DNA of 64,000 bases from Salinicoccus roseus (GTDB lineage Bacteria; Bacillota; Bacilli; Staphylococcales; Salinicoccaceae). Positions within the stretch are counted from its first letter, which is position 1. Each line of letters begins with the position of its first letter. The stretch lies in contig NZ_RKQJ01000001.1 in NCBI RefSeq assembly GCF_003814515.1, positions 1,302,001 to 1,366,000 on the forward strand, given 5' to 3'. A model generated the notes under the pieces. The model saw only the letters and a list, made by a program, of their open reading frames with translations, searched no databases and was not told where the DNA came from. The position numbers were made by a program, and so were the translations under genes. Positions 37,109 to 45,822 of the stretch are shown one piece after another.

Positions 37109-38186
37109 AGTAGAGAACCTTAAACAATATTTCCCGATCAAAGGCGGACTCTTGGGGCGCACAGTAAACAACGTCAAGGCGGTCGACGATATCTCCTTCA
37201 CCATCGGCAGGGGCGAAACGGTCTCCGTAGTTGGTGAATCCGGTTGTGGAAAGTCCACTACAGGACGTGCCATCCTGAGGCTTGATGAACCGACTGAAGG
37301 GAACATCGAGTTCGATGGCAAGGATGTACTCGGCAAGAGTGCTTCTGAAATGCGCAGCATGAGAAGCGAAATGCAGATCATCTTCCAGGATCCATATGCC
37401 TCCCTGAACCCCCGCAAGACTGTCCGCCAGACGCTCAACGAAGCCATGGACATCCATAACATCGTTCCAAAGAAGGAACGCAACGACCGCATCATCGAGC
37501 TTATGGAGACGGTCGGTCTGCAAAAGCACCAGATCGACCGCTTCCCCCACGAGTTCTCCGGCGGCCAGAGGCAGCGTATCGGCATCGCCCGTGCACTGTC
37601 GGTCAATCCGAAACTCATCATCTGTGATGAAGCAGTCAGTGCCCTTGATGTATCCATCCAGGCACAGGTTCTGAACCTGCTCAAACGTCTGCAGCGTGAG
37701 ATGGGTCTGACATATCTCTTCATCGCCCATGACCTTGGGGTCGTACGCCACATATCAGACCGCATCATCGTCATGTACCTCGGCAAGATCGTCGAGATCG
37801 GTGATACGAAGAGCATTTTCGAGAATCCACAGCACCCTTATACGAAAGCCCTGCTTTCTGCGATACCGGTGCCGGATCCGAAGAAGAAGTCGGAACGGAT
37901 CTTCCTGCGCGGAGACGTCCCTTCCCCGATCGATCCGCCGACAGGCTGCCGCTTCCACACAAGGTGTCCTTTCGCCACGGACAAGTGCCGTGACGTGGTA
38001 CCGGAACTGGAAGAGAAGGATGAAATCTACAAAGGCAAGCACAGCGTGGCCTGCCACTATGCACTGGATATCCAGCAGGGCAAGCATAAACCAAAATATA
38101 ATATGACGGATGTGCGCAAAAGCCTGGGAGATGAAGACACAGATAACCAAAGTGCTGAAAAAGAAGTGGAAAAAACACAGAAATAA
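37086..38186 (+). CDS. peptide ABC transporter ATPase (OppF/DppF type)
   Basis: 366 residues. Walker A GESGCGKS at 50-57, signature FSGGQRQRI, Walker B LIICDEAVSALD, and C-terminal GCRFHTRCPFATDKC. The last about 40 residues after HYALDIQQ are a charged extension (ending EKEVEKTQK) not needed by the family. With the D-type ATPase it forms the heterodimer driving uptake. Ends in a strong terminator. Confidence 0.9.
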
Positions 38187-38220
38187 AATAAAGCTCCCTC
38201 ACATTGAGGGAGCTTTATTT
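38186..38220. terminator. bidirectional terminator after the peptide permease operon
   Basis: A perfect 16-bp stem (AAATAAAGCTCCCTCA and complement) with a 3-base loop between two convergent genes, T-rich on both strands. Confidence 0.88.
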
Positions 38221-38224
38221 ATGT

Positions 38225-38710
38225 CTAGAACACGAGCGCATCCAGCAGGAACCATGCCACCATCAGCACATAGACGACTGCATTGAATACGGCGCTTGAT
38301 ACGAAGGCAAGCAATGAACCGACGGATGCCTTCAATGCCTGGTTGAAGTCCTTCGAATTGATTGCTTCTACAATCAATACCAGTACAAAAGGCACGAAGA
38401 TGATGCCAAACGGTGGATACAGGAACATCCCGATGACCACCCCGACGATTGCGGCATACTCACCGCGCTTGGTACCCCCGTATCTTTTTACGAAATAGCT
38501 GTTTGCGATGAAGTCGCTGAAAAGCACCAGCACCGTCAGGACGAATACGATGATCCAGAACATCCATGACAGGGTCTCGCTGTTGAGTGCAAAGTGGTAG
38601 ACGAGAAAACCGATCCAGAACATCAATACGGACGGAACGACCGGAAAGACCAGCCCCAAAAATCCGATGATGAACGAAGCGATGACAATGAGCCACCATA
38701 TGATTTCCAT
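38225..38710 (-). CDS. DUF456 family membrane protein
   Basis: 161 residues with four to five hydrophobic helices; GFLGLVFPVVPSVLMFWIGFLVYHF, KRYGGTKRGEYAAIVGVVIGM and PPFGIIFVPFVLVLIVE are DUF456 features. Function unknown for the family. It overlaps the start of the MFS gene stop by one base and so is translated after it. Confidence 0.85.
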   Translation of the reverse strand: MEIIWWLIVIASFIIGFLGLVFPVVPSVLMFWIGFLVYHFALNSETLSWMFWIIVFVLTVLVLFSDFIANSYFVKRYGGTKRGEYAAIVGVVIGMFLYPPFGIIFVPFVLVLIVEAINSKDFNQALKASVGSLLAFVSSAVFNAVVYVLMVAWFLLDALVF

Positions 38711-39927
38711 TATATTTCCCCTTTCCTGATTTCACTTCTAGTAAAGAAGAACAGTATGAACGCTAGGAATACGAACGTTCCCGATACAAAGAATGAGTAC
38801 TCCAATCCTACAACATCACTGGCCATTCCACCAAGCAGGTTGCCCAGAAGCTGGCCGATGATCATCGCATTGGCGAAAAGCGTCGATGCATATCCCGGGA
38901 AATCCGGAAGCAGATCCTGGAAATAGCTGATGCCGAGCCCGAGCAGGACTGCGAGGAATATCGCCAGTGGCACTTGTCCGATCACCATTGCTGTGAAATC
39001 ATTGAAGATGCCGATCGACATGAAATAGAGGCTGCCGAGAAAGGCTCCGAGAATCAACAGAGATTTGGAGCTGATCCTGCCTGCAATCATCCCCATGAAT
39101 ATCATGAAGGGCACTTCAAGGCCGGCACAGAGACTTGACAGTATCCCTACACCGCGCTCCCCTTCCCCGAGGTATTTCGTCACATAGAGCGGCATATTGA
39201 GGAGGTACATCCATTGTCCCACATGCAGCATCGTAAACGCTATGAATGGAAGCAGCAGCGCAGGTGTCCTGAGCAGGTTGGGCGCAATCTTTTCCTCATA
39301 GCTTTTTATATCAACGGCGCTCTGGGGCACGACCTTCTTCTCTGCGGGACGGATCAGGAAGGACAGTCCCAGTACAAGTATGAACATGATGACAGTACCC
39401 GTAAACAGACCGTTGAAACCATAGATCCCGATCAGCACGGAGCCGATCAGCGGGCCGAACAGGAAGCCGAAGGAGAACATCGACCTGAGCACGGTATTCG
39501 CAAGGACGGCAATGCTCGACCTGTAGGCGTTTATCGATTCACGTGCTGAAGCATAGAGCTGCGGCATTGCAGGCGCCCCGAGTGATGCGAACAGTATATA
39601 TGACAAGGCCAGAAGCCAGACATTGCCAATGATGAGATAGCTTGAGAAGGCAATGATCATCATCACCAGGGCGCCGATGATGAGATACTTGCGGTCAAAG
39701 GCCATCCGGTCGCTTTTCCTTCCGATGAAAGTGTTCATCATGAAACTTCCAACGGCAACCGTTGCCATGAAAAGTCCGTATGTGGCGGTCGGCATGCCAT
39801 GCGTCTCCGTCATGAAGATGACAAGGAAGGGAGCTGTGAGTGAGACGGCCATCCCGAGCAGTGTCATGTTCAGCAGGAAGAGGCGATAGTTCTGGATGTG
39901 AAAGAGTTCTCTCATTGTCTTAACCAT
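38710..39927 (-). CDS. MFS transporter of the sugar efflux (SetA/SetB-like) group
   Basis: 405 residues, about 12 helices; VIFMTETHGMPTATYGLFMATVAVG, the loop GRKSDRMAFDRKYLIIG and AMPQLYASARESINAYRS fit sugar efflux and drug exporters of the SetB type. Substrate not determined. The start is uncertain: ATG at 39927 or 39915, neither with a strong ribosome binding site. LysR regulator gene lies 21 bases upstream on the same strand and may control it. Confidence 0.75.
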   Translation of the reverse strand: MVKTMRELFHIQNYRLFLLNMTLLGMAVSLTAPFLVIFMTETHGMPTATYGLFMATVAVGSFMMNTFIGRKSDRMAFDRKYLIIGALVMMIIAFSSYLIIGNVWLLALSYILFASLGAPAMPQLYASARESINAYRSSIAVLANTVLRSMFSFGFLFGPLIGSVLIGIYGFNGLFTGTVIMFILVLGLSFLIRPAEKKVVPQSAVDIKSYEEKIAPNLLRTPALLLPFIAFTMLHVGQWMYLLNMPLYVTKYLGEGERGVGILSSLCAGLEVPFMIFMGMIAGRISSKSLLILGAFLGSLYFMSIGIFNDFTAMVIGQVPLAIFLAVLLGLGISYFQDLLPDFPGYASTLFANAMIIGQLLGNLLGGMASDVVGLEYSFFVSGTFVFLAFILFFFTRSEIRKGEI

Positions 39928-39948
39928 TCTTTCTATACTTTTTAGTCA

Positions 39949-40806
39949 TTAATTTGCATTGACGAACGTCCGCACCAGTGTCAGGAAAGCTTTGACCTGG
40001 GGCAGTTCAAGTACGCTTCTGTCGAAGGCGATGTACGTATCGCGGGTGATTGGACGCTCTTCGTAGAGCACTTCATCGATATTGAACTGTGTGCTGTCGA
40101 ACCCTTCGACCACAATTTCAGGCAGAACGGTCATGCCGATGCCTTCAAGCAGCAGCGCGCGGCATGTCGCAATCTGATCCACCTTGATCTGGGAATCATA
40201 TTTGCGGTTGAACCGCCGTTCGAAAAACTGCTCGATTTCACTGATGTATATAGGGTCCGCCTGAAACTCTATAATGGGAAGCCGCTTCTCATCATCGGTC
40301 GTTTTCGGTGTCACCAGATAATGGCGGTCCACAAACAGCAGTTCATTCTGCTTGTTCAGTATCCGGTTTCCCCGCACGATGCATATATGGAAGTCATTCT
40401 GCTCGTTGATGATCTGCTGCGAAGAACCGACCTTGATCTTGATGTTCACATTCGGATAGAGCTTCAGGTACTGGGCCAGTATTTCGGGAAGTATAGTATG
40501 GCCGATCAGCGAGGAGACGCCTATGGAGAGGTTTCCCTGTATGGAATTCTGGTTGATGCGTATGTATTCCTTGACCAGCGACTCACGCTCTACGACATTG
40601 CGGGCGTGCTCGATGATCTTCTCCCCTTCCCCGGTTACATACAATTCCTTCTTCGTGCGGACGAATATCTTCACTCCCCACTCGTCTTCGATGGATTTCA
40701 GACGCTGGCTCACAGCGGGCTGGGAAATGAACAGCTTTTCTGCAGCACGCCGCAGGGTCCGCGTCTCATCCAGTGTGACGAGCAGCTTATAATCATCGAC
40801 TTTCAT
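39949..40806 (-). CDS. LysR family transcriptional regulator
   Basis: 285 residues. N-terminal winged helix-turn-helix (about 1-60, RTLRRAAEKLFISQPAVSQRL), linker helix with ERESLVKEYIRINQNS, and a LysR substrate-binding domain from about 90. The effector is not known. Gene order suggests it controls the MFS-DUF456 pair downstream; AAAGGGTGTTGAATGA precedes the ATG. Confidence 0.87.
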   Translation of the reverse strand: MKVDDYKLLVTLDETRTLRRAAEKLFISQPAVSQRLKSIEDEWGVKIFVRTKKELYVTGEGEKIIEHARNVVERESLVKEYIRINQNSIQGNLSIGVSSLIGHTILPEILAQYLKLYPNVNIKIKVGSSQQIINEQNDFHICIVRGNRILNKQNELLFVDRHYLVTPKTTDDEKRLPIIEFQADPIYISEIEQFFERRFNRKYDSQIKVDQIATCRALLLEGIGMTVLPEIVVEGFDSTQFNIDEVLYEERPITRDTYIAFDRSVLELPQVKAFLTLVRTFVNAN

Positions 40807-40880
40807 TCATTCAACACCCTTTCATCAATAAGAAAATCTTATCACAAATAAATAATTGTACAATCCTTGATTTCGAATAA

Positions 40881-40906
40881 GTGTAGCGCAAGTACTCTTT
40901 GGGTAT
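40881..40906 (+). promoter_or_regulatory. SigB-type promoter of the stress SDR gene
   Basis: GTGTAG (40881-40886), 14-base spacer, GGGTAT (40901-40906). The -10 element is a perfect match and the -35 element agrees at 4 of 6 positions. It lies 42 bases before the start codon. Confidence 0.65.
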
Positions 40907-40948
40907 ATGCCTATTGATCAAATCATTGTAATGGGAGGCAATATTACT

Positions 40949-41827
40949 ATGAATGAACAGAACAAACATGAGAAGATCGATGAAAAAATCGAAGGCTATA
41001 CACTGGAGCGTCAACCCGGCATTGAGGGTGAGATGGACCCCAAGCCGATATTCGAAGACGATGAATACAAAGGCAGCGGCAAACTGAAGGACAAGGTCGC
41101 CATCATCACCGGCGGCGATTCCGGCATCGGCCGTGCAGTTGCGGTCGCTTATGCCAAGGAAGGTGCCAATATGGTCATCGCCTATCTGGATGAGCATGAC
41201 GATGCGAATAAGACGAAGGAAATTGTCGAGTCCTACGGGGTCAAATGTGAAACCTACGCATTTGACGTCAAAAAGAAAGCCGAATGTGAAAAACTCGTTA
41301 AGTTCACCATCGACAACTTCGGCAAACTGAACGTGCTGGTCAACCACGCTGGCGTCCAGTATCCAACAGAAGATTTCCTCGATATCGGAGAAGACCAGAT
41401 CAGAGAAACTTTCGAAACAAACATCTACGGCATCATATTCATGTCCCAGGCAGCACTGCCGTACTTGGACAAGGGTGATGCCATCGTCAACACGACAAGC
41501 GTCACCGCCTATAGGGGTTCACCCGGACTCATCGAATATTCCGCAACGAATGGAGCCATCACGTCGTTCACACGCTCGCTGGCAGGCAACCTTGCCTCAA
41601 AAGGCATCCGTGTCAACGGCGTTGCTCCCGGTCCGATATATACACCGCTCATCCCTGCAACATTTGATGCGGAGAAAGTCGAACAGCACGGCGGGGAAAC
41701 ACCGCTTGGACGCCGCGGCCAGCCAAGTGAACTTGCCCCAAGCTATGTGATGCTCGCATCGAACGATTCAAGCTATATGACGGGGCAGATCATCCACGTC
41801 AATGGCGGAGACTTCATGACCACTTAA
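40949..41827 (+). CDS. general-stress SDR oxidoreductase (GSP39/YdaD-like) with altered active site
   Basis: 292 residues with the long N-terminal arm of this SDR group (QPGIEGEMDPKPIFED), cofactor motif TGGDSGIGRA, NHAG and the catalytic Ser region NTTSVTAYRG. The catalytic YxxxK reads Tyr197-SAT-Asn201: the AAT codon at 41549-41551 gives Asn where Lys is expected. The family comprises NAD(P)-dependent dehydrogenases of unknown substrate induced by stress. ATG at 40949 follows GGGAGG by 10 bases. SigB promoter upstream, terminator downstream. Confidence 0.85.
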   Translation: MNEQNKHEKIDEKIEGYTLERQPGIEGEMDPKPIFEDDEYKGSGKLKDKVAIITGGDSGIGRAVAVAYAKEGANMVIAYLDEHDDANKTKEIVESYGVKCETYAFDVKKKAECEKLVKFTIDNFGKLNVLVNHAGVQYPTEDFLDIGEDQIRETFETNIYGIIFMSQAALPYLDKGDAIVNTTSVTAYRGSPGLIEYSATNGAITSFTRSLAGNLASKGIRVNGVAPGPIYTPLIPATFDAEKVEQHGGETPLGRRGQPSELAPSYVMLASNDSSYMTGQIIHVNGGDFMTT

Positions 41828-41830
41828 ACG

Positions 41831-41868
41831 AAAAACAGTAAGGAGAAAAAATCTCCTTACTGTTTTTT
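41831..41868. terminator. bidirectional terminator after the stress SDR gene
   Basis: AAAACAGTAAGGAGA and its complement form a 15-bp stem around an A-rich loop, followed by T residues on both strands; convergent DUF402 gene ends here. Confidence 0.88.
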
Positions 41869-42397
41869 ACTGGTCGATTGTCCGTTTACAGTGCTCTGCA
41901 AAACGTCTGAAGCAGTCAAAATCCACTTCAATATCCTGCATCAGCTGGTTGGCGACCACATAAGCGTAATCATGCTCCGCTTCAGTGATCTGCCCTCTTT
42001 TCACCGCCCGCTTTATATCCCGTTCGTCGACGAGTTCGTAGCGGCCATCGGGCAGAACGAGCACATCAAGATAAATATCCGTCCGCCTGGCGTCGCCAAG
42101 CTCCAGTATATGTTCGATATTGATGTCAAAGTAGTACTGCAGCACCTGGCCCCTATCATCATACATGACGGTAAGACTGTAGTTCCCATTCTTCGGCATG
42201 ATCTGCAGCCATTTGTAGTGATTATCACATACCCGGACCTTCTTATCCAATATCGGCACCGTTAGCGGAGACCGGACCTTATGGATATCAAGCAGTCCGA
42301 CCAGTATTTCCTCACCTTCATGGTGGATGATTTTTTCCTTGTAGTCAGATCGGAGGAGACGTCTCCATCCTCTCTTATCGAGGTATTTGGTTTTCAT
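41867..42397 (-). CDS. DUF402 domain protein
   Basis: 176 residues. MPKNGNYSLTVMYDD, LQYYFDINIEHIL, DIYLDVLVLPDGRYELVDERDI are DUF402 (FomD-like) signatures, including the Asp residues that bind divalent metal. Staphylococcal members of this group hydrolyse nucleoside di- or triphosphates; the exact substrate here is inferred. ATG at 42397 follows AAGGAG by 9 bases and is preferred to upstream ATG codons at 42406 and 42427. Confidence 0.85.
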   Translation of the reverse strand: MKTKYLDKRGWRRLLRSDYKEKIIHHEGEEILVGLLDIHKVRSPLTVPILDKKVRVCDNHYKWLQIMPKNGNYSLTVMYDDRGQVLQYYFDINIEHILELGDARRTDIYLDVLVLPDGRYELVDERDIKRAVKRGQITEAEHDYAYVVANQLMQDIEVDFDCFRRFAEHCKRTIDQ

Positions 42398-42474
42398 CAC
42401 GTTCATCTCCTTCCCCCAATTATACAAAAATCGGGGAAAGAATGTGAAGGAATAAGGATCTTAAATATTACAGG

Positions 42475-44481
42475 CTATTCGATGCCGATCATATAGTGTG
42501 TATCAGCGGCAGCATTCCTTTCCATTTCAGGACCGAATTGCTGCATGAATGCAGGTGAGTACAACAGCACCTGATCTGCAGCCGCATCCAATTCCCCTTC
42601 GTTTAAGGTCTCCATGACTTCAGCGCGGTCGCCATCCCCCAATTCCTCCAATGGATACGCTTCATTCAATTCATCGAATGAAAGGGTCTGATAATCTGAG
42701 AAGAAGTCCTCTTTTTCATCATTGGACAGTGAGATTGTATGCATTGTCCGGCTGTCCGTCGCTCCAAGGAAGTCTGCTATATCCTGATCTTTTTCCACTA
42801 CATCCAGAACCGCAGGGTTATAGATGGATGCCCGGCCCTGGTAATGATTCAATTCGAAGCCGACCGACACATTCACCATCGGAACATTCGTATTGCTGAC
42901 CAAAGCAGGAATCTGCTCATCAATCCTGGGCGCATGTCTTTGATAGTCCTTGACGAAGTCTGCTATTTCTTCAGAAGAATAAAGGGCCACATAGCCGTTC
43001 ACGCCAGAAATTTCCATATTTCTTATATCTCCAGCATCGGTGATGTTATAGACGATATCATAGGATGTTGAAAAGCTGCTGCTGTTCAAGGTTTCGAGGA
43101 GGGTATCATATTGTGTGTTATTCAGTGTAATCGTTTCGTATCTTCTATTGACGTGATCCCCATCCTTCATCCGGTAGGTGATCTCGAGTGCCTCTCCATC
43201 ATATTCATTGGTTCTTGGAGCCGACTGCCCGACTGCTGCCTGATGGAGGGAGAGGGTCTGGCCGATGACCTCAGGATCACTGATGAACATATAATCTTCA
43301 CTCATCCCATCAGCACTGCCTCCACCCCTTCCATACATGCTCGCCCAGTGTGCGTTGATGCTGACACTGTCGACTTCCCCTTCCTCTGGAACATATGATG
43401 TATACTGCTGCCAACCGAAGACAAAGAAGATCCAGAAGAGGACTATAGATACTGCAGTGATCACTAGGGAGCGCTTCCTGAACTGTATTTTTGCCGTACC
43501 CTGGAAGAACATCTCCTGAACAATATACGAAAATACCGCTCCGATGATGAAGGCCAATATGAAGACGAGCGTCAGCCTAGGCAAAGCGAAGGAAATGGCA
43601 AGCCCGAGAAGAAGCATCCCTGAAATCGTGATGAAAGCAACCAGTATATCCCGCACCCAAGTATTGGTGAAAGTATGATGGATATCCTCATTCCGGCTTC
43701 TATTGTAGATTACATAGGAGAACACGATCAATATTACGGCCAATAGGGACCATATTATCGTCTTCCATAGTATCAGTCCCTCCATGGCCTGCTGAACAGC
43801 AAAAATGGGGAATGTATTGTCCGTGACGACACTAAGCAGTCCCCCTCCACCTGTAGTCGGAGCAGTGACGATCCCATCATAAAGCATGTCTGCCACCGCT
43901 ACGGTCAGCCCCCAGAAGACAAGGGGCAGAAAGAAGACGATGATGACCAGCTGCATATGGACGAATATGCTGTTCACAAGAAAACCGAGGAAGACAGCCG
44001 AAGCAAAGACGACGATCAGTACAAATAGGGTGTAGAAGAACCACTCCACAATCTGAATGAAGGTGATCTCAAAGGCCAGAAAGTACCTTTCGAAAAATAG
44101 GATGAGGGCTGTTACGGCAAGCGGCACGATGATATTGATGATTCCGGCAGCTAGTGCATGGGTGAGCAGCCCTCCCCTTCTGATCGGCAGGCTGTGCATG
44201 AAATCGACTGAAGCCTCCCTATTTTTGTAGTTGAAGAGGAACATCACCATAAACAGCACATAAAGCATGCCGCCGGCAAGCTGGAAACCAATCATCATAT
44301 CCAATGGATTTTCCGGCAGGGCTCTCCTGCCGCCCATCATCTCGAAATTGGATGATGCAATCCATAGTGCCAAAGGTTGGATCAGTACATTTCCGATGAG
44401 GAACAGTACCGTCAGCCAGAATATTCCACCCATGAAATGATTGAGCAGCGTCCTATTCAACAATGATGTTGCTGATTTCAT
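42475..44481 (-). CDS. ABC-2 type transporter permease, large (YtrC/YtrD-like)
   Basis: 668 residues. The first part (to about 280) has six helices typical of ABC-2 permeases, helices continue to about 360, and a soluble C-terminal domain of about 300 residues follows, with VSINAHWASMYGRGGG and YRMKDGDHVNRRYETITL, which would face outside. It partners the ATPase encoded just upstream; its ATG at 44481 lies inside the ATPase gene end, after AAGG. This GntR-ATPase-permease layout resembles B. subtilis ytr and staphylococcal operons that respond to cell-envelope stress. Substrate unknown. Confidence 0.8.
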   Translation of the reverse strand: MKSATSLLNRTLLNHFMGGIFWLTVLFLIGNVLIQPLALWIASSNFEMMGGRRALPENPLDMMIGFQLAGGMLYVLFMVMFLFNYKNREASVDFMHSLPIRRGGLLTHALAAGIINIIVPLAVTALILFFERYFLAFEITFIQIVEWFFYTLFVLIVVFASAVFLGFLVNSIFVHMQLVIIVFFLPLVFWGLTVAVADMLYDGIVTAPTTGGGGLLSVVTDNTFPIFAVQQAMEGLILWKTIIWSLLAVILIVFSYVIYNRSRNEDIHHTFTNTWVRDILVAFITISGMLLLGLAISFALPRLTLVFILAFIIGAVFSYIVQEMFFQGTAKIQFRKRSLVITAVSIVLFWIFFVFGWQQYTSYVPEEGEVDSVSINAHWASMYGRGGGSADGMSEDYMFISDPEVIGQTLSLHQAAVGQSAPRTNEYDGEALEITYRMKDGDHVNRRYETITLNNTQYDTLLETLNSSSFSTSYDIVYNITDAGDIRNMEISGVNGYVALYSSEEIADFVKDYQRHAPRIDEQIPALVSNTNVPMVNVSVGFELNHYQGRASIYNPAVLDVVEKDQDIADFLGATDSRTMHTISLSNDEKEDFFSDYQTLSFDELNEAYPLEELGDGDRAEVMETLNEGELDAAADQVLLYSPAFMQQFGPEMERNAAADTHYMIGIE

Positions 44482-45358
44482 AGCCTTTTTCCCCCATTTC
44501 ATAAGCGAATATCTCTTCCAGTGATAAAGGCAGGATATCGTACATCAACGGGTGATATTTCGTCACCTTCTCTTCAATGTGTTTCATATTCCCTTTGATG
44601 ATGCACGTGATGACCCGTCCCTTCACTTCATGATGGACGACGCCCATCTCCCTGTAAAAGCGTTCATCGGGAAGTGTATTGAAGGCGATCTGCAGCTTGC
44701 AGTGAGAGCCTTTGATTTCATTCAGGTCGCGATGGAACAGAAGTTTCCCCTCATGCATGATGGAGACGGAATCACATAAATCCTCCATCTCCCTCAAGTT
44801 ATGGCTGGATGCGATGACCGTCATGTCATGGTTCGCGATATCCTGCATCATGATGTTTTTCACCTGACGGCGGACGATCGGATCGAGGCCATCGAAAGGT
44901 TCATCCAGCAGCAGGACCTTCGGCCGTGCTGAAAATGCCAGGACAAACGATGCCTGACGCTTCATCCCTTTGGATAGCTGCGAAAGCGGCTTCTTTATAT
45001 CCAGACTGAAATGTTTGGCCAGCTGCACAAAACGTTTCTGTGACCATCTGGGATACATCGACCTGTAGAACCGTCCCATGGACTCCAGCGTGGCACCATT
45101 GAAAAAATAGGGGATGTCATTGATGAACAGTACATCATCCTTGATGCCGGGGTGCTCGAATACAGGCGACCCATCGTACAGCACCTCCCCCGCATCCGGT
45201 TTATAGATGCCGCTGAGCAGTTTCATGAAAGTGGTCTTTCCTGCACCATTGGAGCCGAGAAGGCCATGGATGGTGCCTGAAGTGACGGTCAATGTCACAT
45301 CATCGACCGCCTTCTGTCTGCTGAAAGCCTTGTCCAGCTGCCTGGTCTCAAGATTCAT
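44453..45358 (-). CDS. ABC transporter ATP-binding protein (YtrB-like)
   Basis: 301 residues. Walker A GSNGAGKT at 35-42, Q-loop near LFINDIP, signature LSKGMKRQ, Walker B VLLLDEPFDGLD and switch His in ASSHN. C-terminal 80 residues form a domain seen in multidrug-type ABC ATPases. It overlaps gntR by 11 bases and the permease by 29 bases, so the three genes are translationally coupled. Confidence 0.88.
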   Translation of the reverse strand: MNLETRQLDKAFSRQKAVDDVTLTVTSGTIHGLLGSNGAGKTTFMKLLSGIYKPDAGEVLYDGSPVFEHPGIKDDVLFINDIPYFFNGATLESMGRFYRSMYPRWSQKRFVQLAKHFSLDIKKPLSQLSKGMKRQASFVLAFSARPKVLLLDEPFDGLDPIVRRQVKNIMMQDIANHDMTVIASSHNLREMEDLCDSVSIMHEGKLLFHRDLNEIKGSHCKLQIAFNTLPDERFYREMGVVHHEVKGRVITCIIKGNMKHIEEKVTKYHPLMYDILPLSLEEIFAYEMGEKGYEISNIIVE

Positions 45359-45734
45359 CTTCCTCTCCCCTTTCCTTTTCCAAATCTTCGATCAGATTGA
45401 TGAGCTTCCCTTTGGAGGCACCAAGATAGAGCAGTTCGCTGGTCACCTGTTCAAAATCACGGGTGAGCGACTCGACCTTCCGGTCGTTTTCATGTCCTTC
45501 CACACGACCGACGAAGCTTCCTTTGCCAGGCAGGGAGTAGATGTAACCTTCCCTCTCCAGTTCACGGTAGGCCTTCTGAATCGTGTTCGGGTTGATCGTC
45601 AATTCCTGTGCAAGACTTCTGACTGAAGGAAGCTTCTCATCCGGCTTTATGACGCCCTGTATGATGAGCTGCTTTACTTTGTCGACAAGCTGTTCGTATA
45701 TGGGCACACGGCTTTTAAGATCCAAGTTGATCAC
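45348..45734 (-). CDS. GntR family regulator (YtrA subfamily)
   Basis: 128 residues: N-terminal winged helix-turn-helix with SRVPIYEQLVDKVKQLII, LPSVRSLAQELTINPNTIQKAYRELEREGYIYSLPGKGSFV, and a short helical C-terminus as in YtrA. GTG start at 45734 after GGAGGAGGCAGTCTG. It probably represses its own operon through the inverted repeat at 45752-45776, which overlaps the -10 box. Confidence 0.9.
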   Translation of the reverse strand: MINLDLKSRVPIYEQLVDKVKQLIIQGVIKPDEKLPSVRSLAQELTINPNTIQKAYRELEREGYIYSLPGKGSFVGRVEGHENDRKVESLTRDFEQVTSELLYLGASKGKLINLIEDLEKERGEEDES

Positions 45735-45751
45735 CAGACTGCCTCCTCCCT

Positions 45752-45776
45752 ACTGTATTAATTATAATAATACAGT
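45752..45776 (-). promoter_or_regulatory. operator of the GntR-ABC operon over its promoter
   Basis: ACTGTATTA and TAATACAGT are a perfect 9-bp inverted repeat with a 7-base spacer. A TATAAT box on the minus strand (45766-45761) lies inside it. This is the usual design for autorepression by a YtrA-type regulator. Confidence 0.72.
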
Positions 45777-45795
45777 TAATATGGATTAAACGCAA

Positions 45796-45817
45796 CAAAA
45801 AAACGCCCGAAGGCGTT
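45796..45817 (-). terminator. terminator of the SDR gene
   Basis: On the minus strand AACGCC-TTCG-GGCGTT with a UUCG tetraloop, followed by TTTTTTT, 6 bases after the stop codon. Confidence 0.88.
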
Positions 45818-45822
45818 GATGA

